Assembly (NCBI GenBank): GCA_002332615.1
Contig: DDAL01000033.1
Location: 31,730-73,633 of the forward strand
DNA length: 41,904 bases
Direction of reading: 5' to 3'
DNA from: Sphingobacteriaceae bacterium UBA2059
GTDB lineage: Bacteria; Bacteroidota; Bacteroidia; Sphingobacteriales; Sphingobacteriaceae
Below are positions 7,467-17,007 of the stretch, one piece after another. Made by a program: the position numbers and the translations under genes. How positions within the stretch are numbered: position 1 is the stretch's first letter; each line of letters opens with the position of its first letter. The notes beneath the pieces are model-generated. The model saw nothing but the letters and a program-made list of their open reading frames with translations. It was not told where the DNA came from and ran no database searches.

Positions 7467-7811
7467 ATGTCACATCAACAATTTAAAGACTGTATTGATG
7501 CTTGTGTAGCATGTGCAGTAGCTTGTAGCTATTGTGCTACCGAATGTCTTAAAGAAGACGATGTTAAAATAATGGCTCGCTGTATCCAACTGGATCTGGA
7601 ATGCGCCTCAATTTGCAGGTCAGCAGCAGAGCTGATGAGTTTAGGAAGTGAATATAGTCACCACTTGTGCCGTGTTTGCGCTGATGTTTGTAACGCATGT
7701 GCTGACGAATGTGAAAAACATGCTTCAATGGGTATGGAACACTGCCGTGAGTGTGCTGAAGCTTGCCGCAGATGTGCTGAAGCTTGTGAAGAAATGGCAA
7801 CAGCCGTTTAA
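7467..7811 (+). CDS. four-helix-bundle copper-binding protein (Csp-like)
   Basis: 114 residues with cysteines spaced as CxxxC/CxxC along four helices: CIDACVACAVACSYC near the N-terminus, CRVCADVCNACADEC in the middle and CRECAEACRRCAEAC at the end. This is the pattern of copper storage proteins (Csp/DUF326), in which the cysteines line the bundle core and hold many Cu(I) ions. No signal peptide is present, so a cytosolic Csp3-like form is expected. It lies between two DUF305 genes and is followed by a strong terminator at 7819. Confidence 0.88.
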   Translation: MSHQQFKDCIDACVACAVACSYCATECLKEDDVKIMARCIQLDLECASICRSAAELMSLGSEYSHHLCRVCADVCNACADECEKHASMGMEHCRECAEACRRCAEACEEMATAV

Positions 7812-7818
7812 TAACCTT

Positions 7819-7848
7819 GCCAGTCCTGTTCAACAGGGCTGGCTTTTA
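7819..7848 (+). terminator. rho-independent terminator
   Basis: A strong hairpin of 11-12 bp (7819-7830 with 7833-7843, one irregular position) with a 2-base apical spacer, followed by TTTT. It ends the DUF305-Csp transcript. Confidence 0.75.
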
Positions 7849-7973
7849 TAACTGATAATGAAGATGATAAAAAACTGTTTAATCTGGCTATTCAAAGCTT
7901 TGTTCGTAAAAAAATGCTGTAGGTAAGCTTGTTAACGGTCTAAAGCCAGATTGATATTAGAGAAAATTTATTC

Positions 7974-8465
7974 ATGGAAGACAAAAATAAACATAACAAG
8001 CATGAAGCTCAGGGACACTCTATGCATTACAAAAAATTGCTCATCATGACCATACTATCATTTATTTCCATGTACATACTTATGTATGCCATGGTTGATA
8101 GATTTGATAATGTTGTTCCCAATATAAATCAATTTTATATGGCTGGCCTCATGGCCTCTCCAATGGTAATAATTGAGCTTTCCTTAATGGGAGCAATGTA
8201 TATGAACAAGAAACTGAATTCTATACTTATTGCTATCAGTGGCATCGCAATGGTTATATTCTATATGTCTATCAGACAGCAGAGTACTGTTTCAGATAAA
8301 CAATTTCTAAAATCAATGATTCCCCATCATGCAGGCGCAATTTTAATGAGCGAAAAAGCCAACATAAACGATCCCGAAATCAGGGAATTACAAAGGAATA
8401 TCATTTCAAGCCAGGAATCAGAGATTAAACTAATGAAAGCTAAATTAAAAGAGCTGGAAAAGTAA
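7974..8465 (+). CDS. membrane-anchored DUF305 protein
   Basis: 163 residues. A His-rich N-terminal tail (NKHNKHEAQGHSMHY) is followed by three hydrophobic membrane segments: LLIMTILSFISMYILMYAM, then FYMAGLMASPMVIIELSLMG, then ILIAISGIAMVIFYMSI. A DUF305 C-terminus follows with MIPHHAGAILMSEKA and QRNIISSQESEIKLMK. The metal-binding half probably faces the periplasm. Copper context on both sides supports a role in metal sequestration or delivery. It has its own spacer after the upstream terminator. Confidence 0.82.
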   Translation: MEDKNKHNKHEAQGHSMHYKKLLIMTILSFISMYILMYAMVDRFDNVVPNINQFYMAGLMASPMVIIELSLMGAMYMNKKLNSILIAISGIAMVIFYMSIRQQSTVSDKQFLKSMIPHHAGAILMSEKANINDPEIRELQRNIISSQESEIKLMKAKLKELEK

Positions 8466-8536
8466 GGTATCTCCAAGCCAGAAAAATAACTTCGGGCGAT
8501 ATTAAGCTTAAGTTGGACGTTAAAAGTTAAAGTGAT

Positions 8537-8544
8537 TATATTTG
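8537..8544 (+). promoter_or_regulatory. -7 promoter box close to the start codon
   Basis: TATATTTG fits the TAnnTTTG consensus and ends only 11 bases before ATG 8556. The transcript would have almost no leader. Confidence 0.45.
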
Positions 8545-8555
8545 TTCAGATAAAC

Positions 8556-9041
8556 ATGAGATCTAAAGCATTATTTCTACTGGTAATTTTTCTGCTAAAC
8601 ACTTTAGTGGGTTTTGCCTGTGCTTTACAGATTGAATATAAATCTCAGGAAAACAAGGTAAAAGGGCATGCCCACGATCATTCATCACATGCCCATGATT
8701 CTGCTTCCCCGGCTGATATAGCACATAACCATGGTTCTCATAAACATTCTGACAACCATGAAACCGCTCATAAAAAGCCTGAACTTAATCACTCTCAATC
8801 TGGTTCAGCTGAGGACAGTTCCTGTTGTCAGGATGAAGTAAGCAAATTTTATTCTTTAGATAAAATCCCACCACAATCCGTAAAGATAATCGCAAAACCT
8901 CCTGTTTTAGATATTACCGGATTTTATTACACTCCACTTGCTGTTTTACCTATAAAAAAGGGGTTTGATAAGTATATAGATAATCGACAGCGACCTCCTA
9001 CGAATGATATCCGAATTGCAATTCAAAGTTTTCAAATCTGA
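8556..9041 (+). CDS. exported His-rich protein, HYC_CC_PP-like
   Basis: I start at ATG 8556 (MRSKALFLLVIFLLNTLVGFA) rather than the upstream GTG, because the signal peptide begins here. After cleavage the mature protein carries a long His/Asp-rich tract at about residues 35-80 (GHAHDHSSHAHD and similar), then a CC pair (DSSCCQDE) and a C-terminal RQRPP motif. The CC and PP positions match the HYC_CC_PP family, but the HYC motif is absent. It probably binds copper or another soft metal in the periplasm. Neighbours are all copper genes. Confidence 0.6.
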   Translation: MRSKALFLLVIFLLNTLVGFACALQIEYKSQENKVKGHAHDHSSHAHDSASPADIAHNHGSHKHSDNHETAHKKPELNHSQSGSAEDSSCCQDEVSKFYSLDKIPPQSVKIIAKPPVLDITGFYYTPLAVLPIKKGFDKYIDNRQRPPTNDIRIAIQSFQI

Positions 9042-9161
9042 TCAATCTTCTCATATAAAGTGAGGTTGAATACGTTTGCCTGAATATTAGAGACTTTCAG
9101 AATTAATCATCACTCTTTTACAGTCGACTATTCAGCTTGCTTGACTTGCCAATCTCTAATG

Positions 9162-9190
9162 CCTTATTAGCGCCAACGGTTGTAATAAGG
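9162..9190. promoter_or_regulatory. inverted repeat of unknown role
   Basis: CCTTATTA (9162-9169) and TAATAAGG (9183-9190) form perfect 8-bp arms around 13 bases. It lies about 70 bases upstream of the broken DUF3347 gene and could be an operator or a weak RNA hairpin. The rest of 9042-9258 shows nothing else. Confidence 0.3.
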
Positions 9191-9258
9191 TGACCTACAA
9201 TTTACAGCCTTTACCTTTCAAAGTGTGCTGTAATTATTAAAAATTTAACTCAAAAAAG

Positions 9259-9953
9259 ATGAAAAAACTAATTTTTAGCATAGCCCTATCACTATAATTT
9301 TGACTGCTTGTAATAATAATTCTAATTCAACAGCTGAAAATGATACCACTAAAAGCGATGAATCTGCAACAACTGTGGATGCTGGCACGTCCACTTCCCC
9401 AATTAAAGGTATTGTTGACGGATATTTACAGCTATCAGAAGCCCTTGCGCAAGACAATGATAAAAATGCAGCTGAAGCTGGAAATAATTTCGTTGAAACA
9501 ATGATCAGTTTGAATAAATCATCATTTACAGCTGAGCAAACCAAAGTTTACAATGAAATAGAAGTAGATGCCAAAGAGCACGCAGAGCATATTTCTGCGA
9601 ACGTGGGTAACTTAAAACATCAAAGGGAACACTTTGATATGCTTAGTAACGATGTATATGATCTTGTAAAAACTTTTGGAGCAGGACGAACGCTTTATCA
9701 GGCAAATTGCCCAATGTGAAAGCCTCAAAAGAACGGAATCGTTTACAATACCGAATGGGTAAGTGTACTAGCAAAAGACAAATGGGCTGAAACTTGTGAG
9801 ATGTTAGATCCTAAAGGGCATTCAGGCAATATTCACAAAAATTACAAACTTCATGCATGTGCAGCTCATTGTTCAGCTTTATTAAAAGAAAAGAAAAAAG
9901 AAGCCGGACAGGAGCTTCAGACTACTACAAGTGAAGTTAACCTCTTACCGTAA
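9259..9953 (+). pseudogene. broken DUF3347 lipoprotein gene
   Basis: The start at ATG 9259 gives a normal signal beginning (MKKLIFSIALSL) that meets a stop at 9295. The lipobox and mature protein (IILTACNNN onward) continue in another frame, so the signal is broken by a small indel. The DUF3347 domain runs to NCPM, where an in-frame TGA occurs at 9717-9719. The frame then stays open to TAA 9951-9953, adding GIVYNTEWVSVLAKDKWAE and KLHACAAHCSALL. That tail does not look like the usual DUF3347 ending (compare the intact copy at 18268), so a recombination junction may also be present. A truncated cytosolic product could be made from TTG 9300, but function is doubtful. Confidence 0.7.
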
Positions 9954-9964
9954 TAATATTTTAT

Positions 9965-9972
9965 TATCTTTG
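9965..9972 (+). promoter_or_regulatory. -7 promoter box close to the start codon
   Basis: TATCTTTG fits TAnnTTTG and lies 7 bases before ATG 9980. Transcription would start at or next to the start codon, giving a nearly leaderless message. Confidence 0.45.
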
Positions 9973-9979
9973 CCACGTA

Positions 9980-10417
9980 ATGAAAAGGTTTCTGATCTTA
10001 TTGTTTACTTTTTTTTACTTCACTGCTACTAGTGGAGTAACGGTTCACATGCATTATTGCATGAATGAACTGGTAAAAGTAAATTTTGGGCAAACAGAAA
10101 AAGAAAACTGCAGGAAGTGTAGTTCGGCTGAGGCGACTAAAGCGGATAAATGCAATAAGTGTGGCAATAAAAAAGTTACGTCTAAAGACTGTTGTCAAGA
10201 CAAGCAAGGGCAGTTAAAGATAGAGAAGAATCAGCAGGCTTCCCAAAGCCTGTATAAAATCGGAGACTTTCATGCCATAACGCTTTTCCATTACCCAGGC
10301 ACATTTCAAAACCTTTTTATTTCATCAAATGAAAAAGTAGGGTTACCTCTTAGTAACGCTCCTCCCTTAAAAGGTTCGGTCTCGACCTTTATTCTCAACT
10401 GTACCTTCAGAATTTGA
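9980..10417 (+). CDS. HYC_CC_PP family exported protein
   Basis: 145 residues with a signal peptide (FLILLFTFFYFTATSGVTV). All three family hallmarks can be read: MHYCMNE near residue 25, the DCCQDK pair near residue 72 and NAPPLKG near residue 127. Extra cysteines (CRKCSS, KCNKCGNK) add possible metal ligands. The family is small and mostly found in Bacteroidota metal-resistance loci; its biochemical role is not established. Placed between a broken DUF3347 gene and an HMA protein gene. Confidence 0.8.
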   Translation: MKRFLILLFTFFYFTATSGVTVHMHYCMNELVKVNFGQTEKENCRKCSSAEATKADKCNKCGNKKVTSKDCCQDKQGQLKIEKNQQASQSLYKIGDFHAITLFHYPGTFQNLFISSNEKVGLPLSNAPPLKGSVSTFILNCTFRI

Positions 10418-10505
10418 TTTTGTAAATTTTAATAAGTGCCGGGCATTAATGTCAGGCTTTAGGCATTTCATGCCTGTTTTAAATTTCATATCATAATTCA
10501 ACAAA

Positions 10506-10913
10506 ATGAAGACTATTAAACTTTTATCAGTTATAATACTGACTATCCTTTCTACCTCTCTATTTTCACAATCTAAAACAGATACTTTTGAAGTTTCTGG
10601 AAATTGTACGGCTTGTAAAGCCAGGATTGAAAAGGCAATCAAAATTCCAGGTGTAACTAGTGCAGATTGGAGTGTAAATACTAAGCTACTAACCGCTAAC
10701 TATATTCCATCTCAAATTAAGCTAAAGAGCCTTCAAAAGAGCATAGCTGAAGCCGGACATGATAACTCAAAATTTGCAGCATAGGAAGATGTTTATGCAA
10801 GCCTCCCCAGATGTTGTCAATATGAAAGGTCAAAGGCAGCTAAAAAAAGCAATGGCGAACATCCTAAGAAGCAACCAGCCAATTCCGGTCATACCGGGCA
10901 CATGGGTCATTAA
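10506..10913 (+). pseudogene. HMA-domain copper-binding protein interrupted by an amber codon
   Basis: The intact first part (10506-10784) encodes a signal peptide and a heavy-metal-associated domain with GNCTACKARIE (the CxxC copper site) and EAGHDNSKF. A TAG at 10782-10784 stops it at 92 residues. The same frame then continues with EDVYASLPRCCQYERSK and ends NSGHTGHMGH at TAA 10911-10913. That tail, with its second CC site and His-rich end, is what full-length relatives carry, so the TAG looks like a point mutation in a 135-residue protein. The shortened product may still fold and bind copper. It would act as a periplasmic chaperone. Confidence 0.72.
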
Positions 10914-11010
10914 GCCAGGTTTAACTTTAAAAATAAAAAGCTTAGATTGAAGAGAATTTATTCCTTCGTTAGTGCTTAATCTAAGATTAAATTCTCCATC
11001 AAAAGAAAGC

Positions 11011-11172
11011 ATGAATACTTTAAAAAGGTCCTTGACTTTATTTCTTACAAGCATCCTTGTGTTATTGTCGATTATATCATTTGGTCACGGAGGACATAAA
11101 GAGACAAATAAGGAGACTACAATTCAGCACGTTGATAATTCAACAAATAAGGTTCGAAAGGAAATTGTTTAG
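11011..11172 (+). CDS. small exported protein upstream of the efflux operon
   Basis: From ATG 11011 the product is 53 residues: a hydrophobic signal or anchor (LFLTSILVLLSIISFG) followed by GHGGHKE and a polar tail. A longer frame from 10972 is less likely because it adds a non-signal-like leader. It lies 55 bases before the cusA fragment and probably belongs to the same transcript. The Gly-His motif hints at metal contact. It could also be the remnant of a larger protein. Confidence 0.45.
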   Translation: MNTLKRSLTLFLTSILVLLSIISFGHGGHKETNKETTIQHVDNSTNKVRKEIV

Positions 11173-11227
11173 AGAAACATCATCATTAAGACATTCAAGA
11201 TACTGAATATTGATTATATAATTAACT

Positions 11228-12538
11228 ATGATACATGGAATAATAGAATGGTCATTACGAAACAGGTATATTGTGTTGCTACTGGCAACCGGACTGTTTG
11301 TATGGGGGGCTTACTCCGTTAAGACCAACCCTATCGATGCTATTCCTGATTTATCAGAAAATCAGGTTATCGTTTTTACGGAATGGATGGGGCGCTCCCC
11401 ACAATTAATTGAAGATCAGGTTACCTATCCGCTGGTTACAAACCTGCAAGGATTACCAAAAATCAAATATGTAAGAGGAACATCCATGTTTGGCATGAGC
11501 TTCATCTATGTTATTTTCGAGGACAATGTAGATATATATTGGGCAAGGCAGCGCGTGCTTGAAAGGCTAAGTACGATCTCAAAAACACTACCAGGAGGTG
11601 TTTCTCCTCAATTAGGCCCGGACGGGACAGGTGTTGGACACATCTTGTGGTACACACTCGAAGCTCCCAATATGGATTTGGGAGAACAACGGGCCATTCA
11701 GGATTGGTATATAAAATTCGCCTTGCAGAACGTCCCCGGCGTGAGTGAAATTGCCTCATTCGGGGGCTTTCAAAAACAATATCAGATATCTTTAAATCCC
11801 AACAAACTCCTCTATTATAATTTATCAGCTCCTGAAGTCATTTCAGCAATCCGCTCAAACAACAATGAATCTGGTGGAAGGAAGTTCGAAATGAGTGATA
11901 TCGGGTACATCATTAAAACATCCGGGTATCTTAAGTCGACTGAGGAAATCGGAAATATTCCGGTTAAGAACCAGAAGGGAATACCAATACGTGTCTCGGA
12001 TATTGCTACTGTACAGATGACGGGTGAAACCCGCCTGGGAATTTTTGATCAGGACGGCGAAGGAGAGCGGGTTGGTGGTATTGTTGTAATGCGATATGGG
12101 GAAAATTCGGCTGATGTAATCGAAAAGGTCAAAACTAAAATGAAAGAGGTGTCAAAAGGCCTTCCGGAGGGTGTGAAATTTGACATTGTGTATGACCGTG
12201 GAGAGCTGATTCAGGAATCTATTGACTCTATTACGACTACGCTTATCGAGGAAATGATCATGGTATCCCTAATCGTCATCGTGTTTCTTTTCCATTGGCG
12301 GAGCGCGCTCAGCATTATTATCCAAATCCCTATTACTATTGCCGCCAGTTTTATCCTTTTGAATGCTTTTGGTATATCGTCCAATATCATGTCGCTTACA
12401 GGTATTGCTCTGGCAATAGGGGTAATAGTAGACAATGGAATTATCATGAGCGAGAACGCATACAAGCACCTTGCCGAAAGGTACGAGGTATGGGAAAAAG
12501 AACAACTAAATCAGAACGATCATGAAAAAATGGTTTAA
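11228..12538 (+). pseudogene. cusA: CusA-type RND heavy-metal pump, N-terminal part (split gene)
   Basis: 436 residues matching the first part of heavy-metal RND pumps: the first membrane helix (NRYIVLLLATGLFVWG), the NPIDAIPDLSENQVIV block, the porter-domain motifs GTSMFGMSF and GPDGTGVGHI, and then helices TM2-TM4. TM4 includes the proton-relay motif ALAIGVIVDNGIIMSENAY. The frame ends at TAA 12536-12538 just after TM4. The rest of the pump lies in the +1 frame from 12522. The break is at an A6 run, where a one-base indel would rejoin the halves (about 1,080 residues in all). The pump would use proton flow to drive Cu(I)/Ag(I) out through TolC. Confidence 0.82.
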
Positions 12539-14459
12539 AAATATATTCAAGAAATCTCCGGACTGGATCTCAGAAGAAGAGAGGCTACAGATCATTGAGA
12601 AATCAAGCAAGCAGGTATCCAGAGGGGTATTCTTTGCCACAGTTATTATTATTACTTCTTTTCTTCCGGTATTTATGCTTACTGGTCAGGAAGGAAAGTA
12701 TTTCCATCCTGTAGCGTTTACCAAGACTTTCATCATGATTGTAGATGCACTTCTTGTAATCACCTTGGCACCCGTATTAATCTCGTTCTTTATGAAGGGG
12801 AAATTTCGACCAGATCATGCCAACCCTATCAATCGAGTTCTTGAACGGGTATATGAGCCTGTTATCAGGGGGGTACTTAAATGGAGAAAAACAACATTGG
12901 CTATAAATATTATTGCCTTGTTAATCAGCATACCTTTATTAAGGAACCTGGGTACAGAGTTTATGCCTCCTTTGGATGAGCAAAGTATCTTGTTCATGCC
13001 CGTTACCTTGCCTGATGTTTCTAATTCAGAAGCCAAACGTATCCTCCAAGTCCAGGATAAAATTATTAAATCAGTTCCGGAAGTAGAGAAAGTGCTCGGT
13101 AAAGCAGGGCGGGCTAATACGGCGACAGACAACTCTCCCATCAGTATGATCGAAACGATTATATCGCTGAAACCAAAAAGCGAGTGGCGGGAAGGAATTA
13201 CCAAAAAGGACATCATCAATGAGCTCGATGCCAAGCTGCAGATCCCGGGAGTGGTAAATGGGTGGACACAACCAATCATAAATCGGATTAATATGCTTTC
13301 CACAGGAATTCGCACGGACGTAGGTGTGAAGGTTTACGGCCAGAATTTGGACACGATCGCTGCTGTATCTCAAAGGATCAAAACAGCTCTTGAAGGAACA
13401 GCCGGTATTAGTGACCTGTTTGTGGATCCGATATCCGGAGGTAAATATCTTGCAATTGACGTAAAAAGGGCTGAACTATCACGTTACGGTCTATCGGTAG
13501 ACGATATTAACCAAACAGTTGAAACGGCATTAGGCGGGGCAACCATAGGCAATACGATAAAAGGACGCCAACGTTTTTCCATCAGTGTGCGTTTGGCACA
13601 GGACTTCCGGAATAGTGTTGAGCAAATAAAAAGAATCCCCATCCAATCGTCAACAATGGGAGAGGTTCCATTATCGGCGGTTGCCGATGTAAAATTTGAA
13701 GATGGCCCTCCTATGATCAATTCTGAAAATGCTTTATTGCGGGGAGCAGTAATGTTCAATGTTAGGGACAGGGATTTAGGAAGCACCGTAACCGAAGCTA
13801 TCGAAAAACTAAATAGTAAAGACGGCATTCTTCCCGAAGGCTACTTCATTGAATGGAGCGGGCAATATGAAAACCTGATCAGTGGTCAGCGAACCCTGAT
13901 GTGGATAGCTCCCATCGTCTTATTGATTATCTTCTTTTCCCTATACTTTGCTTTCCATTCCCTCAGGGAGGCCTTTTTAAGCTTGCTCACCGTTCCGTTC
14001 GCCTTAATCGGAGGAGCTTATATAATCTATTTCTGGGGAGTAAACCTTTCTGTGGCAGTAGCGGTAGGGTTCATCGCCTTATTTGGCATTGCAGTAGAAA
14101 CTGGAATTGTAATGGTTATCTACTTAAATGATGCCATGCAGCAATTAGTAAAATTAAAAGGAAACTCAAGCGAGACTATAACTAAAGAGGATCTGAGAGA
14201 ATATGTTGTTCATGGAGCAGCCAAACGTCTTCGTCCAAAGCTAATGACTGTTTGTGTTTCATTATTTGGGCTGATTCCGGTACTATGGGCAACCGGTGTA
14301 GGTATGGATGTAATGAAGCCGATCGTATTACCCATGATTGGAGGTGTACTTACTTCGGCTACACATATTCTATTGGTTACACCCCTGATCTTTCTAATGA
14401 CAAAAGAATATGAACTAAAGAAATTTGGAAAACTGGAGGTACATGATGCGCATCATTAA
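12522..14459 (+). pseudogene. cusA: CusA-type RND heavy-metal pump, C-terminal part (split gene)
   Basis: 645 residues continuing directly from the upstream fragment. WISEEERLQIIEKSSKQVSR is the cytoplasmic linker, followed by TM5-TM6 (VFFATVIIITSFLPVF), TM7 with LGTEFMPPLDEQSI, the second porter domain and TM8-TM12 ending in TPLIFLMTKEYE. It overlaps the first part by 17 bases. Its ATG has no clear ribosome site, though that is common in Bacteroidota, and two separately made halves could in principle assemble. The simpler reading is a frameshift. The downstream tolC-like gene overlaps its end. Confidence 0.82.
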
Positions 14460-15693
14460 AAAAATATGGATCTTATTTTTATTTCCTCTGCAGATTTCTG
14501 CGCAGGAAAACGAAGTGTTAAGCTTAGATACTATCCTTCAAAGGATAAATAACAATAACCTTTTGCTTCAAACCTACAATCTCCAGGCAGAAAGCTTCAA
14601 ATATAAAGCAGAAGCAGGAACAGCCTGGATGGCACCTATGGTTGGTGCGGGAACCTATATGACACCTTATCCGGGAAAGAAAGTTATGGATGAGAGGGAC
14701 AAAGGATCATTAATGTTCCAGCTTGAACAGGACATACCCAATTCCGCAAAACTTAGAACTCAGCGGAAATATATGGAGTCTCAGGCCGATGTTGCAAGGG
14801 CAATGCGAGATGTAACATTAAACGATTTGAAAGCTCAGGCTAAAAGCTTGTACTTTACCTGGTTAGTTTCTCTGCAACGGGTTAAGGTATTGGAGAAGAA
14901 CGATAGGATCATGCAAACCATGAAAAAAATCGAGCAGCTTCGTTACCCGTATAATCAGTCGCAATTAGGTGGCGTTTATAGAACCGCGGCTAAAATCGAG
15001 GAGAACAAAAATATGATCAGGATGCAGGAGGGCGACATCGCTAGGGCACGTGCATGGCTAAATAGTATAATGAACCGAAAAGGCAACCAACCTTTTGAAA
15101 TCGATTCTACTTATCGCCCCCGTTTCTCAGCAGCTTTAACCCTCGACACTGCTGCGTTAGCTGACCAACGAAAAGACATTGCAAAAATGAATCAAGAGAT
15201 ACGTTCAATGCAGTTAAATGTCGCATCAATGAAGTCTCAAAGTAAACCCGACTTTAGAATTCGGTTCGATCATATGTCGCCGCTTGCAGGGATGATGCCG
15301 AAAGCTTATAGTGTTATGGGCATGATTAGCATTCCCATTGTGCCATGGTCATCTAAAATGTATAAATCCGGAGTAAAGGGTATGCAATACGATATTCAGG
15401 CAATGGAAAAAGAAAGGGCGGCCATGTTGCAGGAGAGCCAGGGAATGTTATACGGTATGCAATTTGAAATACAATCTATGCAAAAGAGGATTGAAGCGAT
15501 GGAAGAAAAAGTCATTCCTTCATTGCGTAAAACGATGGATTCCTATTTCCTTAATTATCAGGAAAATAAAATGGAGCTACCTCCGGTTATTGACTCCTGG
15601 GAAGCATTAACCATGATGGAAATAACCGTTTTGGATGAAAAACTAAAATTATATCAAATGATTGTTGATTATGAAAAGGAACTATATCGTTAA
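14446..15693 (+). CDS. TolC-family outer-membrane efflux protein
   Basis: About 415 residues. I choose ATG 14446, six bases after GGAGG (14435-14439) and inside the end of cusA, implying translational coupling; ATG 14443 is equally in frame. The signal peptide is RIIKKIWILFLFPLQISAQ. Long helical stretches (LNDLKAQAKSLYFTWLV, MEKERAAMLQESQGMLY) and the internal duplication are typical of outer-membrane factors that form the trimeric exit duct. It is unusually rich in methionine (SPLAGMMPKAY, VMGMISI), which fits soft-metal export. Partner of the CusA and CusB products. Confidence 0.82.
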   Translation: MRIIKKIWILFLFPLQISAQENEVLSLDTILQRINNNNLLLQTYNLQAESFKYKAEAGTAWMAPMVGAGTYMTPYPGKKVMDERDKGSLMFQLEQDIPNSAKLRTQRKYMESQADVARAMRDVTLNDLKAQAKSLYFTWLVSLQRVKVLEKNDRIMQTMKKIEQLRYPYNQSQLGGVYRTAAKIEENKNMIRMQEGDIARARAWLNSIMNRKGNQPFEIDSTYRPRFSAALTLDTAALADQRKDIAKMNQEIRSMQLNVASMKSQSKPDFRIRFDHMSPLAGMMPKAYSVMGMISIPIVPWSSKMYKSGVKGMQYDIQAMEKERAAMLQESQGMLYGMQFEIQSMQKRIEAMEEKVIPSLRKTMDSYFLNYQENKMELPPVIDSWEALTMMEITVLDEKLKLYQMIVDYEKELYR

Positions 15694-17002
15694 GTTTATT
15701 GTAATGCTGGTGGTAATACTAAGCATTGCGGCTTGCGGCGGTGGAGATGGCAACAAGCCAGATGCTCAGCAGCACAGCGAGGCGGCGCATGAATATACCT
15801 GCCCTATGCACCCTCAAGTTGTGCTAGACAAACCGGGCACCTGTCCTATTTGCGGAATGGATCTAGTACCGAGAACCAGTCCCGAAACTCATGGCAGTCT
15901 TGACTCCGGCATGGCTTATTTGCTTAAGCCTGTTAATGAACAAGTACTTGCTTCCATACCCGTCGTCAAGGCTCGTCAGGGATCTAATATCCATACTATT
16001 GAGGTTGCAGGAAGAATTACCTACGACACCCGCAACCAAACAAGTATTGCCAGCAGGGTTAGTGGTCGTATCGAACGCTTGTATATCAAGTATAATTATC
16101 AGCCAGTTAAAAAGGGTCAGCTTATTATGGAAATTTATTCTCCAGACCTTGCAGCGGCACAAAGGGAGCTTCTTTTTATTGACAACAACGGAAAAGATGG
16201 CAATCTGCTTCTGGGAGCGAAGCAGCGGTTGATTTTATTAGGAATGCGGGAGTCTGAGATAGCGAAAATATTGAGAACTGGAAAGATATCCTATCGGGTA
16301 CCGATTTATAGCAATGTAAATGGTTTTATACTGGAGACAGCATCCAGCTCTTCGCCCAATACATCTGCTCCAGCCAGTATGGGTGCGTCATCGGCAGACG
16401 GAATGAATAATATGGCTGGAAGCGGATCTTCCGGTAGCAATATTCCGGCACCGCCCAGTGCAAGTTCTGCTCCAACTCCAGTTCTATTAAGAGAAGGCCA
16501 GTACGTAGGTGCGGGCGAATCTATATTTACTATTTATCAGACCAAGGGCCTTGTAGCTGAATTTTCTTTAAATCCCAAAGCAGGATCTCAAATACATAAA
16601 AATGCAAAGGTGCTGATTCAACGAACAGCAAATAGTCGAGAAACTTTTACAGGTACAATAGGACTTATCCAACCTATGTTTAGCGCCGGAGATAATTTCA
16701 CGCAGGCGAGGGTTTATCTTCAGAACAAGAACCTAAGCATCGGAGAACTGGTTGTTGGCCATATACCGATTGTTACTGATAAGGGTTGGTGGCTGCCAAA
16801 AGAGGCTGTACTATCGTTAGGAAATAAAACTGTAGTATTCAAAAAAGAGGGCAAGGTTTTGGTTCCGCGTGAAATTACAATCGGGGCTTCTGACAAGAAG
16901 CAAATACAAGTGACAGATAATATTGGCGATTGGGAGATCGCGAAGAATGCATATTACCTGGTCGATAGCGAAAGTTTCATTAAAGTTAAAAAAGAAAAGT
17001 AA
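15671..17002 (+). CDS. cusB: CusB-type periplasmic adaptor with heavy-metal-binding domain
   Basis: 443 residues from ATG 15671. The reported upstream TTG only adds a tail, while the lipoprotein signal (VVILSIAACGGG, Cys22) begins here. The heavy-metal-binding domain follows: YTCPMHP near residue 43 and CPICGMDLVP near residue 58. Then comes the membrane-fusion core with RVSGRIERLYIKYN and a hairpin, interrupted by a Ser/Ala/Pro-rich low-complexity loop (about residues 220-270). The gene overlaps the tolC end by 23 bases. It links CusA to TolC and probably feeds metal to the pump. Confidence 0.85.
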   Translation: MKRNYIVKFIVMLVVILSIAACGGGDGNKPDAQQHSEAAHEYTCPMHPQVVLDKPGTCPICGMDLVPRTSPETHGSLDSGMAYLLKPVNEQVLASIPVVKARQGSNIHTIEVAGRITYDTRNQTSIASRVSGRIERLYIKYNYQPVKKGQLIMEIYSPDLAAAQRELLFIDNNGKDGNLLLGAKQRLILLGMRESEIAKILRTGKISYRVPIYSNVNGFILETASSSSPNTSAPASMGASSADGMNNMAGSGSSGSNIPAPPSASSAPTPVLLREGQYVGAGESIFTIYQTKGLVAEFSLNPKAGSQIHKNAKVLIQRTANSRETFTGTIGLIQPMFSAGDNFTQARVYLQNKNLSIGELVVGHIPIVTDKGWWLPKEAVLSLGNKTVVFKKEGKVLVPREITIGASDKKQIQVTDNIGDWEIAKNAYYLVDSESFIKVKKEK

Positions 17003-17007
17003 GAGCA

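Noticed and set aside
10972..11010. Upstream extension of the small exported protein
   Set aside because: The signal peptide begins at ATG 11011; the extension is polar and unlike a signal.
12514..12540. Programmed frameshift in cusA
   Set aside because: No recognisable slippery heptamer or stimulatory structure; an ordinary indel is simpler.
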